64,000 bases of DNA. It comes from Ceratodon purpureus. Its lineage: Eukaryota; Streptophyta; Bryopsida; Pseudoditrichales; Ditrichaceae. The DNA lies in assembly GCA_014871385.1 (NCBI GenBank), contig CM026433.1, positions 16,189,808-16,253,807 on the forward strand, given 5' to 3'. Position 1 is the first letter of the stretch; each line of letters opens with the position of its first letter. This document shows, piece after piece, positions 22,091 through 34,773 of the stretch. Both the position numbers and the translations under genes were made by a program. Below the pieces are notes generated by a model that saw only the letters and a program-made list of their open reading frames with translations, was not told the origin of the DNA and made no database searches.

Positions 22091-24086
22091 TTACTTGAAG
22101 CAGCTGACTCATATTTTGTCCCCTTAGCCGTTCTCGCGCCTCGTGCTACAGGCCTCCTCTGTTGATGCGGTTCCAAACTTCTGCTATCTGCAAAAGTTTA
22201 AGAGTTAACGTCTTCATTTGAAGCAATTTTATTTATTTTTTAAAATGTCTACTAACTTAAGCTTTGGAGTGGATTGAAGCAGGTGTGCAGAGACGGTTGA
22301 GAAAGCGAGGTGGAGACTGACTAGGGGGTCCACGGATCTCTGGAGCATAACCCTTCCCCAACCTTGACGTCTGCATTGAACTGCAATTCAGGTAAACTCA
22401 AACTCCGTAGAAACTCTGGTGATGTGTAAAAAAGGAATGTGATGGTATACTACAAATTGTAAACTCTTGAAGTACCTCCACTACTTCTATATTATGAATG
22501 GTAGCAACTTAGATATGAAATATTGGTGAGATACTAACTTTGGGTTGCTACATGTGGTGAAAGGTCCATGGCAACGTCGACTATCATGCAATTGCCCCTC
22601 AAGCGAGCGACCTGAAGATGGTAGCGGTTCAAATCAAGGTAGTAGAATGTAGAGTGCAAGTCCACAGTAGAGCACTATAGAAATAGAAGAGAGATTGCCT
22701 ATAATGAACACCTGGGTTTTATGCAATTCAAAATGACTGCTCCTTGTATGGGCAGTGAACAAGGGCAGCCCTCTGGGCAGCTAAATTTTTGCTGAAATGT
22801 AATGGAAGATCTCGTTAAAAACTGGACAAAAACTTGACATTTAGCTGCTATCAAATTTTTGCTCTCCATACCTTCGTACAAACTACATTTTTTATACTAT
22901 TCTCAGTACTTCGCCAGTTTTCCAAACAGATACTTGGCCAGTTTTCCAAACAAATTCGTACCACTGCTCTCCACTCCACTAGCACTGTAGCTATATTGTT
23001 GCAACTCCAATGACACGTGTGCATGTGACTAGGTTGGGAGTGTAACAACCTTTCATAGTGTGAAAGGTTTTGTTCATACCACAGCAGGAACTAACACTTT
23101 ACCAACTTCCCACCTCTGTGTGTGAAGGGAGCATAAAACAACCCATTTGCAATGACCAATACCATTTTTAGCGTTGGTGGGACCTTAGTGGCAACTTTAC
23201 TAGGACCCGCCATACCAACCCCATTGGCGCTACTGTACCTTTGCAATGAACAATGACCATGATCATAGATTGAAATTATCAAAATTCTTGTTGAGTTACC
23301 GCTCACAGAATAGCTTTTCCCGAATCTGCACTAGTGACGATCACGGGCCATGGAGCAAGGAAACACTGAACAGTGGCAGTGCTACTACAGTAGTGCTAGT
23401 GTCTGCACTTGGAGGAGACGTAGACGGTAGGAAACTCTGAGTACTAGTGTACAGTACAAGTAGCGGTGTTGAAGATGGCAGTGGGAGAAGTTGTTGATTC
23501 CAGAGAGAAGGGACGGGGAGGACGTCGGACGAAGAGACGGAGGTGCGACCCAGTCATGCGCCTGGCAGTGGGGCAGTGGGGCAGTGGGGTATGGTGCAAA
23601 GAGCAAATATCCCCAGGCTTTTGTTGGCCTCTTTTGTTGACTCGGTTTGTTTATTCCTCGTGTTGGGGACTGACTGAGGCTGGACCAGCAACATGCAATG
23701 CGCTAGGCTAAACTCACTCCACTGCTGCACTGCACTGCACTGCACTGCGAGGGAGCCCTCCTCCTCCAGCTCAGGAGTCAGGACCAAAGCAAAGCAAAGC
23801 AAAGCAAAGCAAACCCAACCCCTGTCCTGACTCACTCCAGACTCGTACCTCTGCTCGTCTACCGCCACTCCGTCCCATCCCATCCCCTCCCCTCCCCCTC
23901 CCCCTCTTCTCTCCTCTTCTCTCCTGCCTCTCCTATCCTGCCTCCGCGCCTCTCTCTCCCTTCCCCTCCCTCCATTCCCCAGCCCTCAATTTTGCTTCTC
24001 CCTCTTCCCCCATGACCATGTGAAAAGCCCACAGTTCCTGGTCCTCACCCCCACTTCTCTTCCCCTAGCTCCCCCCCTTTCGCACT
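22091..24086 (+). promoter_or_regulatory. CYCLOPS upstream region and CT-rich leader
   Basis: 2 kb without a gene. Close to CYCLOPS are simple repeats, (TGCAC)n at 23723-23748 and (CAAAG)n at 23784-23813, then a strongly CT-rich stretch at 23878-24070 ending just before the first ATG. CT-rich leaders of this kind are common in plant 5' UTRs. I did not find a convincing TATA box, so no transcription start is proposed. Confidence 0.45.
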
Positions 24087-27000
24087 ATGGAGATGCCCGG
24101 CCAGCGGCGTCTCACTCGCAAATATCTCACGGAATTACAAACCAAAGGCCTGCACTCTCCCTCCCCCTCCATGTTCGTCTCCGATTCTACCTCCGCGCAG
24201 CCCTCTCTGCAATCAGCGCCTGGCTCCTTGGCCGACCAGGCCGCGCAGATGGAGCAATTCGGGGGCTTTACTCGCAAAAGCACCGAGGAGCTCTTCATTC
24301 AGAGCTTTGTCGAGAGCAGTACCAAGGTTTCATTTTCCTCTTCGCCAGCCGCTGAAAACTTGGGTCTCTCGCAGGTCGCGGAGCTTGACAAATTTTCTCG
24401 GGGGGACAGTGAGGAGCTCTTTAGTTCCTGGATATCTGCTGGCACTCAAAACCAGGTGCGTGATTCAATGCTCTAGGATTATAATTTTTTTAAATCTTCT
24501 TACAGTTGGTGGGTTTATGGCAACTTTTGCAAATAATTAACAAAATCCTGTGGTATACATGGAGTCACATGACACCAACCCATTGGGAGGAGGGGTTTCT
24601 GGATGAGCTTTATGATGGTCCTGAAGGAACCAAGCCTGTGTTTTGTGCAGAATACTGACACTAACCTTGCCGCCGCATCACCAGGTCGTCCCCACCGCAC
24701 CCGTCAAGAACCTCGCAGGTTAGTGTTGAATTGAACGGTGATACTTCTACCCTGAATCAGACTCAAGATTTCAGTCTGACTGGAAAGGAGACCTAGCATA
24801 CCTTGAGATGCGAATATAAAGATGTCGTGCAGGCGTTGGTAGTTGTTTACTGTCTGAAATATGTTTTCCACTTTGCTTGTGAATTTTTGTAGAGTTTCGG
24901 GTGAGCTGGCGGCCATTCTCAAACAACAGAACAATTTTAACAACAATTTTACTTTAAGTAGCATTGACCTCTTTCAGCGATTGGATGGCGCGGATGATGT
25001 TTACATGCAATCGAAATCTTTGGTTGACATGGAGAATTCTTTTGAGACCAATACGAAGTCTAGGTAACGAATGTCAATTATTTCTCCTTGGAGCTAAAAC
25101 GTTTCTTCCGCGCTGTCATGTTGGATGCTTCCCTTTTGCCTGTTCTTCAAGAAAGACTTCCGTCTGCTGTTTGCTTTTTACTGGTCATGTTGGTCGACTG
25201 ATGATTATATACATACTAAGAGAATGTGAATCGCCCACTTGTCTTGACCTGTGTAATTCGCCAGACTCAGCAACGGGTCAAGTAAGCAGGCTCGCTCAGC
25301 ACCAGATCTATTCGAGTCAAAGGTGCGTTTGGGCTCGCAATTTATTTATGCGCAGTCAATGTACAGTAGGACAAACAACTTGCGTTATTGGATTCTCTAT
25401 TCCATTCGTTCGAGATACTCACGGCTGTCTTTGCTTTGCTTAATAATTCTCTGTATGCATTGGGTCTTCTGTGTAACGCGGTTTGGTTTAAGTATTTGTG
25501 GCAGAGCTTTAGTTATTCCTCATGATCTTAATTCTACGATGTTGATATCACGGTCACGGGCTAGCTAACAAATAATAGAAGTCCTACATTCAGGACTCCT
25601 TCCAGGAGAATGCTTTGCTCTACTCTTAAACACGTTTATTTCCGACGAACAGAGGCACTATGTCAACACGGTCATCCCTTTGTTTGGTGGAACCTCATTG
25701 TTTTTCACTCAGGTTTTACAGTATGTCAAACAAGCTGTATGTTCAGTATCGATACATTTGTGATTTAACTTGTCTATGGCAGGTAGCACAGAGAATGTGG
25801 TTGGAGACTCAGGCACCAGTTACACGTAGTCGTTCTTCTGAGCTGAGGTACTCTATCAGATAATAATAGGTTTTGTACCTTTCTTTTGTGCAAGGTACTT
25901 CTTATTGTAGGTCAAATACCATGGCCGTTTTTCCATTTTCTGAACCATAGTAGTTTTTTTCCCGGACCATTGCTGACTACCACTTCACTTGTTTTCTTTC
26001 TTGCACAATTGGATTTGTCTCTACGTGATTTACCTTTGGCATACAAGTCTTCTAGAGACTTTTTTTCACTTTGAACGTGATCAGATAAATGGCTAAGAGT
26101 ACTATTGGGCTGTTTGAGACTCCTATTGGGAATCAAGGCTTTGGGTATTCATTCACGTTTGTAGTTGGTGAATGGTTGTATAATGTGTGCAGGCGCAGAT
26201 TTGCAGAATCAGTCGCAGCCCCTCAGATAAATGTGACCACCATGTCTCTACCTTATAAGGTGCCCAGCCCTGCTGCCGCTATAAATGGGTGGACACCTGC
26301 TTCACAAGCGCTTGCACCAACTCCAACATCTGATCCCTCTTCCTCTCAACCTCCCCCAGTCAATAATTCATTATCAGATTATGTCGGGATGCTCAAGGGT
26401 AGCTTAAATAGAGCAAAACAGAGATTGGGTTCACAACCTGGATATCATTCAGGGGTTTCTGAAGATGCGAAAGGAAAGAAAGCACAGCTTCAGGGCATGA
26501 ATGGAGATATAGCCATCTCGCCACCAGGCATATTGGACTCGTCTAGCATCAGAATGAAACAGAATAATTCGGGGTCAAAATGGCCAAGTAATGCCTTGGA
26601 AAGACCTGTGCATCAGAACATGGACTATGTTGCTTCAAGGTCCATAGACGAAAGTACCTATGGTTATCAAAGCGTCCCCTTAGTCACACAAATAAGTGAC
26701 TCGTCTGGAGGAGCACCGAATTTGGGTTTGGGAAATTTAAACGAAAGGATGTGCACCTCAACGCAGGCGAATCTGGTAGGGTCAAGCAAGAGCTTGAAAC
26801 GAGGAAATGCTGAACTGGACCACATTCTGGCGGAACCCATCTCCATGTCAGATCTAGGTTTGTGCTCGAGGAATATCAAATGTTCATCACGGTGTTGATA
26901 ACTTACAACAAGTAGGATGCAGTTCGGGCGTTGTGCTTACAGGGTAGTTGCAGGATTGTTATTCAAGTCTGTTTTTGTGTCATGCTTAGTTGGTGGTTCC

Positions 27001-29432
27001 TCAGGGCTTGCCGTTAACAGTCGTATGGTCTGTTTCTGCAAACAGAAGGATTGGAATTCCAGGGCTCAGTTAAGAACCAAGAACACTTAGTAAAGGTATG
27101 ATCGCATGGTTTCTATGATCACTTTTTGTTCATGCTTTCAGTTTCTCCAAATGTGAAGTTACAGATTACCTGACCAACCTTAGAGTTTATGCTTTAAGTA
27201 TCAAGAGATGTTAGTTCGTAACTGGAAATTTTTGGAATGATTAAATAGACACATTTTGTAGTGAATTGTGTTATAATTTTGAATTGCGAATAAAGGAGAT
27301 TTAGATCAATCGAAAAGTTCATCTGTTAGTTTACAAGAGCGTATCGTGCCTGTTAACTTTGGAAGGATAGCTAGGACACTTGTAGATTGTTTCACAACGC
27401 AAATCCATTGTCGTGTTTCTTTCCATGGTACTTTTGAACTGATTCTTGGTCGGCCTGGGCCAGATTCTGCATGATTCTTTCAATTTAGTTATGAAACATA
27501 ATCATTTTCTGTCTAGCTAAGTTATTGGATACAATTCTATGTGTACGTTGAGCCCCCTTTTCAGTAGTTAGGAATAATCTAAAATGTACTTAGTGGACAC
27601 CATGTGAAGCGTCAAAATATGTGACCCTCATCAAGAATACTCTGCATTCACAGATACCCGATACTTTAAGACGAATGGGGTCCATCAATTCTGCAGCCAA
27701 ATCTGGTAGAGTCATCGTTCTTTCTCATCTAGCTTCTCGTCATGCTGAATTGAGGCGTCTTTGGCAAGAGAGGTTCAGGCCATTCATGTTTGTCACAATT
27801 AACACCATTGCTTATTTACAGGTTGTTTGCAGCTTAATTTGTATGGAGAGTATCTGATACTGTTATCTGGATGCCATGAGAATTACGTTCGTTTATTGAT
27901 TGTTTTTTTGTAGAGTATACAACAACTGGGTTGCTGAGATCGCCAGAGCCGCATGCAGGGGCAAGCACGGAGGGCATAGATGATGCTACTAAAAGACGCC
28001 GAGTGGATCGACAACGCAAGTAAGACCCTGAGCATCAATGAGCGATTTAGAAGCTTTTACTTGTATAATTTTGATCAGATAAAGACCTAAAAACATTGCT
28101 TGACACATGCTTCTAAGTTGTTTTGCATTTCTGATGTTTGATCTTGACTGGTCAGTATGCTTATTGTGGGGTTTTGGCAGAATGGCTGAGGCCAAGGGGA
28201 GGGGAGCCACTTCTGCAGCAGGACCTCCCGATTTACAAGCTGCTATGAAGCGGCTGGAGAAGGAGAAGGAAGCTTTGGAGATTGAAGTTCGATCCCTGAA
28301 GTTGAATCTCTCGTTCATGAACAGGTAAAGTTAGTCCTCGCCTGTAGATTGATTTGTGTCATCTTTAGTACTTACCTGAACTCTTTTACTTCTCTGGCTG
28401 GGATCAACATTATTTTGAAAGAAAGAAGAAACATTCTCGGAATGATGGATGAATACTCTTTGTACAAAAGAAACAATTTGTCGTGTGTATTTTCAGTGCC
28501 AGTTATGTAAACCAAAGCATTTGCTGTACTTGTGTTATAATTGCTAAGTAAAGAACTCGCAAACATATATTTGCTATGCTTAAACCCTAATGGACACATA
28601 GTCCCCCACGGGACCTCGCTTGTTTTGAACTTAAATTTCAAATCGAAAATGAACTCATTTGAGAACTCTTTTGTAAAAAGATCACTCTTAGAATTTACTG
28701 AATTTTATTGTCAAGAAGTTGCCTTTGAAAAAATGCAATATTTAATGAGATATTCATACAATAAAATTAGAAATCCTAATTTTCAACAAAACATTGACCA
28801 TCTGTAAATCCATGAGTTTAATCAATTATGATTCCTTCTTTTAAAGTTATCCTTTTAATATCTTTATCTTTGATTTCAAAAATTTCTGATAATTTTTTTC
28901 ATTAAAATCTTGTCATCTAAATCTTAAAATAAAAAATAAAAAAACAGTAATAAATATTCATTCAGCTGACCTACTTTGAGGCCATTGGAAGAATTGACAA
29001 ATTGACTTATTGGAAGTCTGTTACATCTTTAATTTTACTTTGGAATTAACTAAAACTAAAGGAAATAAATTATTAAAAACAAGAAAATAGAACGATGAAG
29101 TTGAGCTTCAAAAGTGAGTAAAATATCGAGGGAAAAATTGGTGTCCTCAAAGGGTTAACTACTGTTTACTGACTTGATTAATTTGAGATAAATTTCTTAT
29201 AGTTACTTTCTTAGAAACAGTGGTAGATTGTTCTGACTTTTCAATCCTCTACTGTCACTTCCTAGTTATTAAGTATGCAATGCCCTCTGGTACACTATTT
29301 GACTCTGCGGATTTGGTGCTTGTATACAGGAAAGATTCCGAGCAGACAAAGCATATTGAGGAGCTTGAGGAACAAAACAAGGAACTCAAAAAAATAAACT
29401 TGAGCTTGCAAGGATGTGATATGCAACTCTAG
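24087..29432 (+). CDS. CYCLOPS: CYCLOPS/IPD3 transcription factor, ten exons, about 620 aa
   Basis: This is the nuclear coiled-coil transcription factor phosphorylated by CCaMK during arbuscular mycorrhizal and nodule signalling. Inferred exons: 24087-24455, 24651-24718, 24893-25063, 25713-25847, 26193-26857, 27046-27095, 27654-27705, 27914-28019, 28181-28324, 29330-29432. They are GT-AG and phase-consistent, giving 620 codons plus a stop. Family motifs in order: GFTRKSTEELF (60-70); RGDSEELFSSW (105-115), whose Ser108 fits the CCaMK site S50 of Lotus; RVSGELAAILKQQ; TRSRSSELRRRF (240-251, the S154 region); YVGMLKGSLNRAKQRL; TLRRMGSINSAAKS; basic TKRRRVDRQRK; then MAEAKGRG and RSLKLNLSFMNRKDSEQTK leading the C-terminal coiled coil. 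Before the first family motif there are ~54 extra residues; Met at 24249 is an alternative start. The exon 4 acceptor could also be 25722. The C-terminus ends slightly short of angiosperm proteins. The coding sequence looks intact. Confidence 0.93.
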
Positions 29433-31544
29433 TGTTGCCTAAACCGTTCATCAGCATTTGTTGTATAACTTACATGTACAAATAATATACAGATCAGATT
29501 GAAGAGTCATTTTTGTTGATCCCATTGTTCCCTTTGCAGTCACATGCGGAGGCCGAGATCTGCCATTTTATGGTGGGCGTAGATATTACTGTATGTAAAA
29601 AGTACTTTGGGATGCGCTGGGGTTCCACAAATTGTTTTGAAACTTCATTCATCACTGTAAATTTGCACTTGCCCAGGAGTCTCTTTTGTCACTCATCTGA
29701 AGACCTGCAACGGGACATCACTGTGAGGCTCGTCTACACAGTAAGGTGGTAGCACCCACAACCAATAGTTGGAAGAACTCTGCAAATGAGGAGGTGATGT
29801 ACTTTTTGACATATTTTTTCTTCGGATCTCTCTTTGAAGTGAAGATGAAATCAAGTTGAAATATGAATTGTGGACCAATAAATAATTTATAACTATTTTG
29901 TGAAGACCAAATGTTATGATGGCCTATTTTCAACAGTAAGGTATGAGACGGAAAATCAACCAATGTGCACATCCCACCAAAAGCAACAAATCTGATAATG
30001 AGGAGTTTAGTTAGATAACTATTGGTTGATGGAGTAGTGCAATTTAGTTAGATACTATTGTTTTGTGAATACTTAACACCTAAACTGCTATTGTCCCAGA
30101 ATGGGTGTTTTTGAAATTTGGGTAGGTTCCTAAAATTTCAAATTTACTTGAAATTTTTTGAAATTTTTGTGGAAAAAGGTTTTTTCAAGAGGTTTATGGG
30201 GATATTTTTTTTTTTTTTTTGGATGAAGTGAGAAAAAGCTATGCTCCTCTGAGTTTAAAACGCCCTTCCACGGGCAAGCTCTCAGCCATTGTGAATGCAG
30301 CAATTTCTGCCCAATATTGCCCAAAACTGCCCAAATCTGCCTAAAGACAAAACTTTGAAATTCCACCAAAAATTGAGATTTTGATATTTTTCAAAAATAA
30401 AATTTCCTATGTATAGAGAAGGTAGTCGAGCATGTTCCCACCGTTTGGATTTTTAATCCAAATTTTTTCCATATGCTATTTTTATTGTCAGAAAACGGCC
30501 TTTGTTTGTGAATACAGTATACCCCCTAGCGGAAAATGATTTTTTTGGCAAGCTTCCACAATTTTTTTGAATATAATTTTTTTAATACGATTAGCTAACT
30601 CAGTCTTCTTTGACGTCCATCAAAACCCCAAAATCCATAATGCATAAAAATGGTTTTTTGGGCCTTCAAAACTCTGCTGATCCTTTTTTGCGGTGGGAAA
30701 AAAAACTTGTTTTTCAACTTTGAATGTTACGGTCTTGCAATTGGTGAGGAATGAGTGTGTAAGATTTGGTTGACATGTAGACATAGAAGTTAGCTACAAG
30801 ATCTTACGGTTAGATGTACTAATTAAGACCCCAAGTTTGCAAAATCCACCTTGCTTTGAAGAGGGGCTGTTTTCAGGTAGTTTTGATGAAAAACACCCTT
30901 GCTCGTCTAGGGGTTAAGTAGTGCTCAACATCAAGGAATTTTCTACTCATTATAATCTTTTAGTATCTTTAATTCCACTACGTAATTTTTCAATGTGTAG
31001 TTTGGGGTGTTTGTATGGTGAAGGTACAGTAATTGCTCTTAGTGTAACAATTATACATTGTTGCACATTTGTGCATTGTGGTCATTTAGTTTCCAAAGCT
31101 AACTAATCTCAAAATCCATCTAACCATAAATCCACCTACAAGATCCGCAACTTTACAATATTTAAAAAAAAAAAACAAAACAACCTTCAAATACAAGCTC
31201 TTCTAGAAACTTTAGTCACCAAAGTTTTCATTTCTCAACTCCATAAGATGAAAGAACAACCCTTCACACCAATTGGCCATGAAATCTTAGGATTCAAAAA
31301 CCATGGATTTTTATAAAGAAATAAAAGAAAAATAAACACCTAATAAGATTCATGAACCATGGAGACCTACAAAGAATAAAAGCAAGAGCATATAATGAAA
31401 CTGAATTAGAAAAAAATTAGTAACATAATCATAAACAAAAATAGAAATACAATCCACTTGGTAGTGTTTTCTTTGCCATCCCAATCAAAATCACAAAAGT
31501 AGACTTTCTCCTTATTAACCATGATATTTTTTTGGACATATATC
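29433..31544. other. Intergenic DNA 3' of CYCLOPS
   Basis: AT-rich, with poly-T and poly-A runs (30209, 31161). A frame at 29540-29750 directly after an acceptor-like CTTTGCAG could be an alternative last exon of CYCLOPS, but no matching GT donor was found. Otherwise no supported feature. Confidence 0.45.
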
Positions 31545-31735
31545 CCTATAGTAAGAAGGGACCGGAATGCAGTGCATTCCGTGGGTTACACCGCAATGGT
31601 GTAACCCGAGCGTTACACCAATCTTTGAGTGGCATTTTCTCCCTCATATCTTGTGCGATTTTAGAGTTTCAAAGGTCAATGTTGACTGATTTCGTGAGCT
31701 CTTTTGCAACCACCTAATTTTTGTTCACAGATTCG
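31545..31735 (+). repeat. Left copy of ~190-bp direct repeat
   Basis: AAGAAGGGACCGGAATGC near 31554 to the CACCTAATTT end near 31720 recurs, diverged, at 32644-32845. Each copy holds two small palindromes: GGAATGCAGTGCATTCC, and GGTTACACC-GGTGTAACC around a short loop. The pair encloses a tandem array, so it may be the terminal direct repeats of an unclassified element. Confidence 0.55.
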
Positions 31736-32400
31736 GTGGGATTCAAATGCAACATTTTCACTATAATTGCCGTCTTGCCGCCAAATTCCACCTCTCGTAT
31801 CTCCGCCATTTTGTGTCCGATTCCGGTCATTGTTGGTGTCATTGTGACTGATTTTGCACGCTCTTTCCATCCGTATAAGGGGCGGCTCCTAATTCCTCCT
31901 CATTCAAAAGCAAGATTTCTTGGCCGTATGAAGTGCCAATCTTTGGCAACCCATAACTTGGCCAATTTCACTACAATTTGCACACTTCTTGGCTTCATCT
32001 CGTGCGCTTTCTCACGCTCTTTCCATCGGTATAAGGCACGGCTGCTAATTCCTCCGCATGCAAATGTTGCATTTGTGGGTGCGCCGTCCAATTCCAAACT
32101 TTGGCGAGCTATATCTCCGTCAATTCTTGCCCGATTTGTATGTTTTTTGCACCTATCTTGTGCGCTTTTTGATGAGCTTTCCATTGGTATAAGGCTCGCC
32201 TTCCGATTCCTCGCCATTCAAAAGTTGCTTTTTGAGCCGGGTCACCTTGGAAGAGCAGATTTCGGCGACCCATACCTCCTTGAGTTCTTGTCCGATTTCG
32301 ATGTTTTTTGCACGCATTCTCTCTGATTTTTCATGCTCTTTCCATTCGTATAAAGCTTGGCTTCTAATTCCTCTCCATGCAAAAGATGGATAAGTAGGTG
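31690..32400 (+). repeat. Tandem array of ~158-bp units
   Basis: The segment CTCTTTCCATCCGTATAAGG...CCTAATTCCTCCTCATTCAAAAG recurs at about 31858, 32012, 32170 and 32331 with roughly 75-85% similarity by eye, spacing 154-161 bp. A fifth weaker copy begins near 31695. The units are non-coding. Confidence 0.7.
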
Positions 32401-32643
32401 CACCGTGTGTGTATAGGTCAAATTTAGGAGATCACCGAAAACCCTTGACATTTAGATCACCTAAAACCCTTGACATTTAGGAGATCACCTAAATCTCTTG
32501 ACACTATCACCATTTAGGAGAAATAGCAACTTGGACTTTGCAACATTTGAGTTGACTTGTTGATTGGTGAAGTATTTTGGGATTTCAAATATACCTACTC
32601 CCCCCATTTTAGGGCATTCTTAATCCAACGGTGTATTTAGAAT

Positions 32644-32845
32644 TCTATAGCAAGAAGGGATCGGAATGCTGTGCATTCCAGCGGTTACACCACGCACGGT
32701 GTAATTCTCGATTACACCAATCTTTGAAAAATCCGTTCTCCCTCAAAAAAGGTTTGATCGGGAATTTTTTTGGGGCTAGAATTACTGATTTTCTGAGCTC
32801 TTTCCAAAAATAGTTTTTTCCTTACCTAATTCTTTACAAGTCAGG
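32644..32845 (+). repeat. Right copy of ~190-bp direct repeat
   Basis: A diverged copy of 31545-31735. The first palindrome is reduced to GGAATGCTGTGCATTCC and the second is degraded (GGTTACACC-GGTGTAATT). It ends near TGAGCTCTTTCC and ACCTAATTCT. Confidence 0.55.
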
Positions 32846-33530
32846 ACTCCATTTCCCCTCTCCGGACACTGATTTAGGTTGAAAATTCGAAATATGACCT
32901 AATTTTTTGGGTTTTTTTATATCTGTAGGGGAGAGCCTGTGTAGGCCACTTCCGAAAGAAAAAACTGAAAAACTTTATTTTCCAAGCGGGAATCATTTCC
33001 GGAAGGTCACGGTGCTTCGAGAAAGGGTGGCAGCCAGGGTTTTCAAAATAGACGTCCGACCCGGGCGTCCCCCGTCCCGGACGTGGCATCCCCGACGCTT
33101 CAGAATTACCTCGCGGTAATAATTTTTCGATCGCGGGTGGATAAAAAATTTCCAACCGTCCGATAGCCTGATCAGGCGACGCGGCCGCATCTCGACCGTC
33201 GGATCGCGGGGACGGCCGCGGAGACGACCACGGAGTCGCCGGCGACGACGGCCCTCGATCCGACGGCCACGATGCGTCCATTTTAGACCATCGCCGGCCG
33301 TCGGATGTAGGCGGCCGTCGTTGGCCGTCCGATCCCGCGGCCGACCGCGGAGACGGCCACGGGGTCGGCCTGTCCGCGGCCGCTCCGATCCGACGGCCAC
33401 GATCGGGCAGCGGCGGCCGCATCGTGGCCGCCCGATTCCGGCGGCCGTCGAGGGCCGTTGGATTGGGCGGCCGTCCGTGGCGACGGCCGCCCAATTCCAA
33501 ACAAAACCGCTGAAACTTAAAATGTTGATT

Positions 33531-33643
33531 ACTTCTTCAAAACATGTCCGAATTGGGCTTATGAGGTGTTTTTTGGCATCTACGTTTGTTGTAGATGCCA
33601 AAAAACATCTCATAAGTCCAATTTGGATTTGTTTTGAAGAAGT
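33531..33643 (+). repeat. 53-bp-stem hairpin, copy 1
   Basis: Left arm 33531-33583 and right arm 33591-33643 are reverse complements around the 7-base loop GTTTGTT. Of 53 pairs, 48 are Watson-Crick, four would be G-U in the plus-strand RNA and one is a mismatch. Related hairpins lie at 45967, 46242 and 49290. Confidence 0.9.
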
Positions 33644-33907
33644 TACGGGAATTTCAAGATTACGTGGAGTTGAGGGGTGGGCCGTCTGCGGAGACGGGGG
33701 GCCGACCCCGCGACGGCCGTAGAGACAGGGTGCCGTCCGTGGCGACGGCCGCGGAGACGAGGGGCTGTCCGCGGCGTCGGCCCTACGTCTGTATGGAGGC
33801 GGGGTCCCGCAAGGCCTTCCCTCTTCTCTTGGGTTTTCTCTAGAGCCTGCCTCCCCTCCTCTCCTCCCCTCGTCCAATCTTGACAAAAATAATTCCATTT
33901 CTAGATA

Positions 33908-34773
33908 CCGTAGTTTCCTAGCAGGTTTGGCACTTGTTTGCCTAATAATTAATTAAAGTGCAAAAAATGGTTAGGCACTTCAAACAATGATATCCAAAAA
34001 AATTAGGCACCTTTGAATCTTAATTAAAAATGAATTAGGCACTCATCCAGCATTTAAGGCTTAGAATGCTCAGTTACTTATACATGACGAATGGAGTTGT
34101 ATTCAACAATGCATGTGGGATATGTGAACTTTGAGTTGAAACAACTAGTTAGTCTTCATTTTAATAACAAGCATAGCTTTTGCAAAAAGTCTCCAAATGA
34201 CACAAAATTTGTTGGAGGTGAAAGATAGCATGATTTTAAATCTTTTCTTAGACCAAAATATTTTCGAAAAAGTTGCTTTTCTATGCTCAAATGAGCTTTA
34301 AAAAAACTGTTTGGAACACATTTGATACATGGACCTTTGCGTGCTGTTTTGTCCATATCTTTGTATAAAAACTTCTTTTGACATAAAACTTGTTGGAGAT
34401 GGAAGAAGGCTTGGTTACTCAACTTTTCTTAGTTCATCACATTTTCATATAACTTCATCTTCTATGCTCAATCACACTCCAAAAATCTGCGTACAACACA
34501 TTTCAAAAACCCCACCTAGAGTCTTGCTACTTCTTAACCCATATTCTTTGTGGAGTAGTGGGCTCGATTACAAAAGGAGCACCTTCTCCCCCTTCTCAAT
34601 CATTCAAAGCTTCAAAGTGAGATATGATCTACTGAAGAGTAGAATTTTCTCAATTTTAAGCAATGATGAATTTCTAATTTCATAATATTAGGCAAAATTT
34701 GTCCATAATTTCCAAAAAATTTAGGCATTACCTTTTAGAATTAATTTCTGCCGAATTTGCTAGTAAACTACGG
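33908..34773. mobile_element. 866-bp MITE with 25-bp inverted termini and TA duplication
   Basis: The left end CCGTAGTTTCCTAGCAGG and the right end (reverse complement) CCGTAGTTTACTAGCAAA are inverted repeats, 21 of 25 matching. The insertion is flanked by TA (33906-33907 and 34774-34775). Two related empty sites in this window, at about 46560 and (inverted) 49035, read TCTAGATACTCT without the insert, which fixes both borders. TA duplication points to the Tc1/mariner (Stowaway-like) superfamily. The interior is AT-rich, repeats TTAGGCAC near the left end, and has no transposase. Confidence 0.85.

Noticed and set aside
29540..29752. An eleventh CYCLOPS exon
   Set aside because: There is an acceptor-like site, but no GT donor in exon 10 joins it in frame, and the sequence does not continue the coiled coil convincingly.
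31690..32400. CRISPR-like array
   Set aside because: Units are long, diverged and contiguous without unique spacers, and the genome is eukaryotic.
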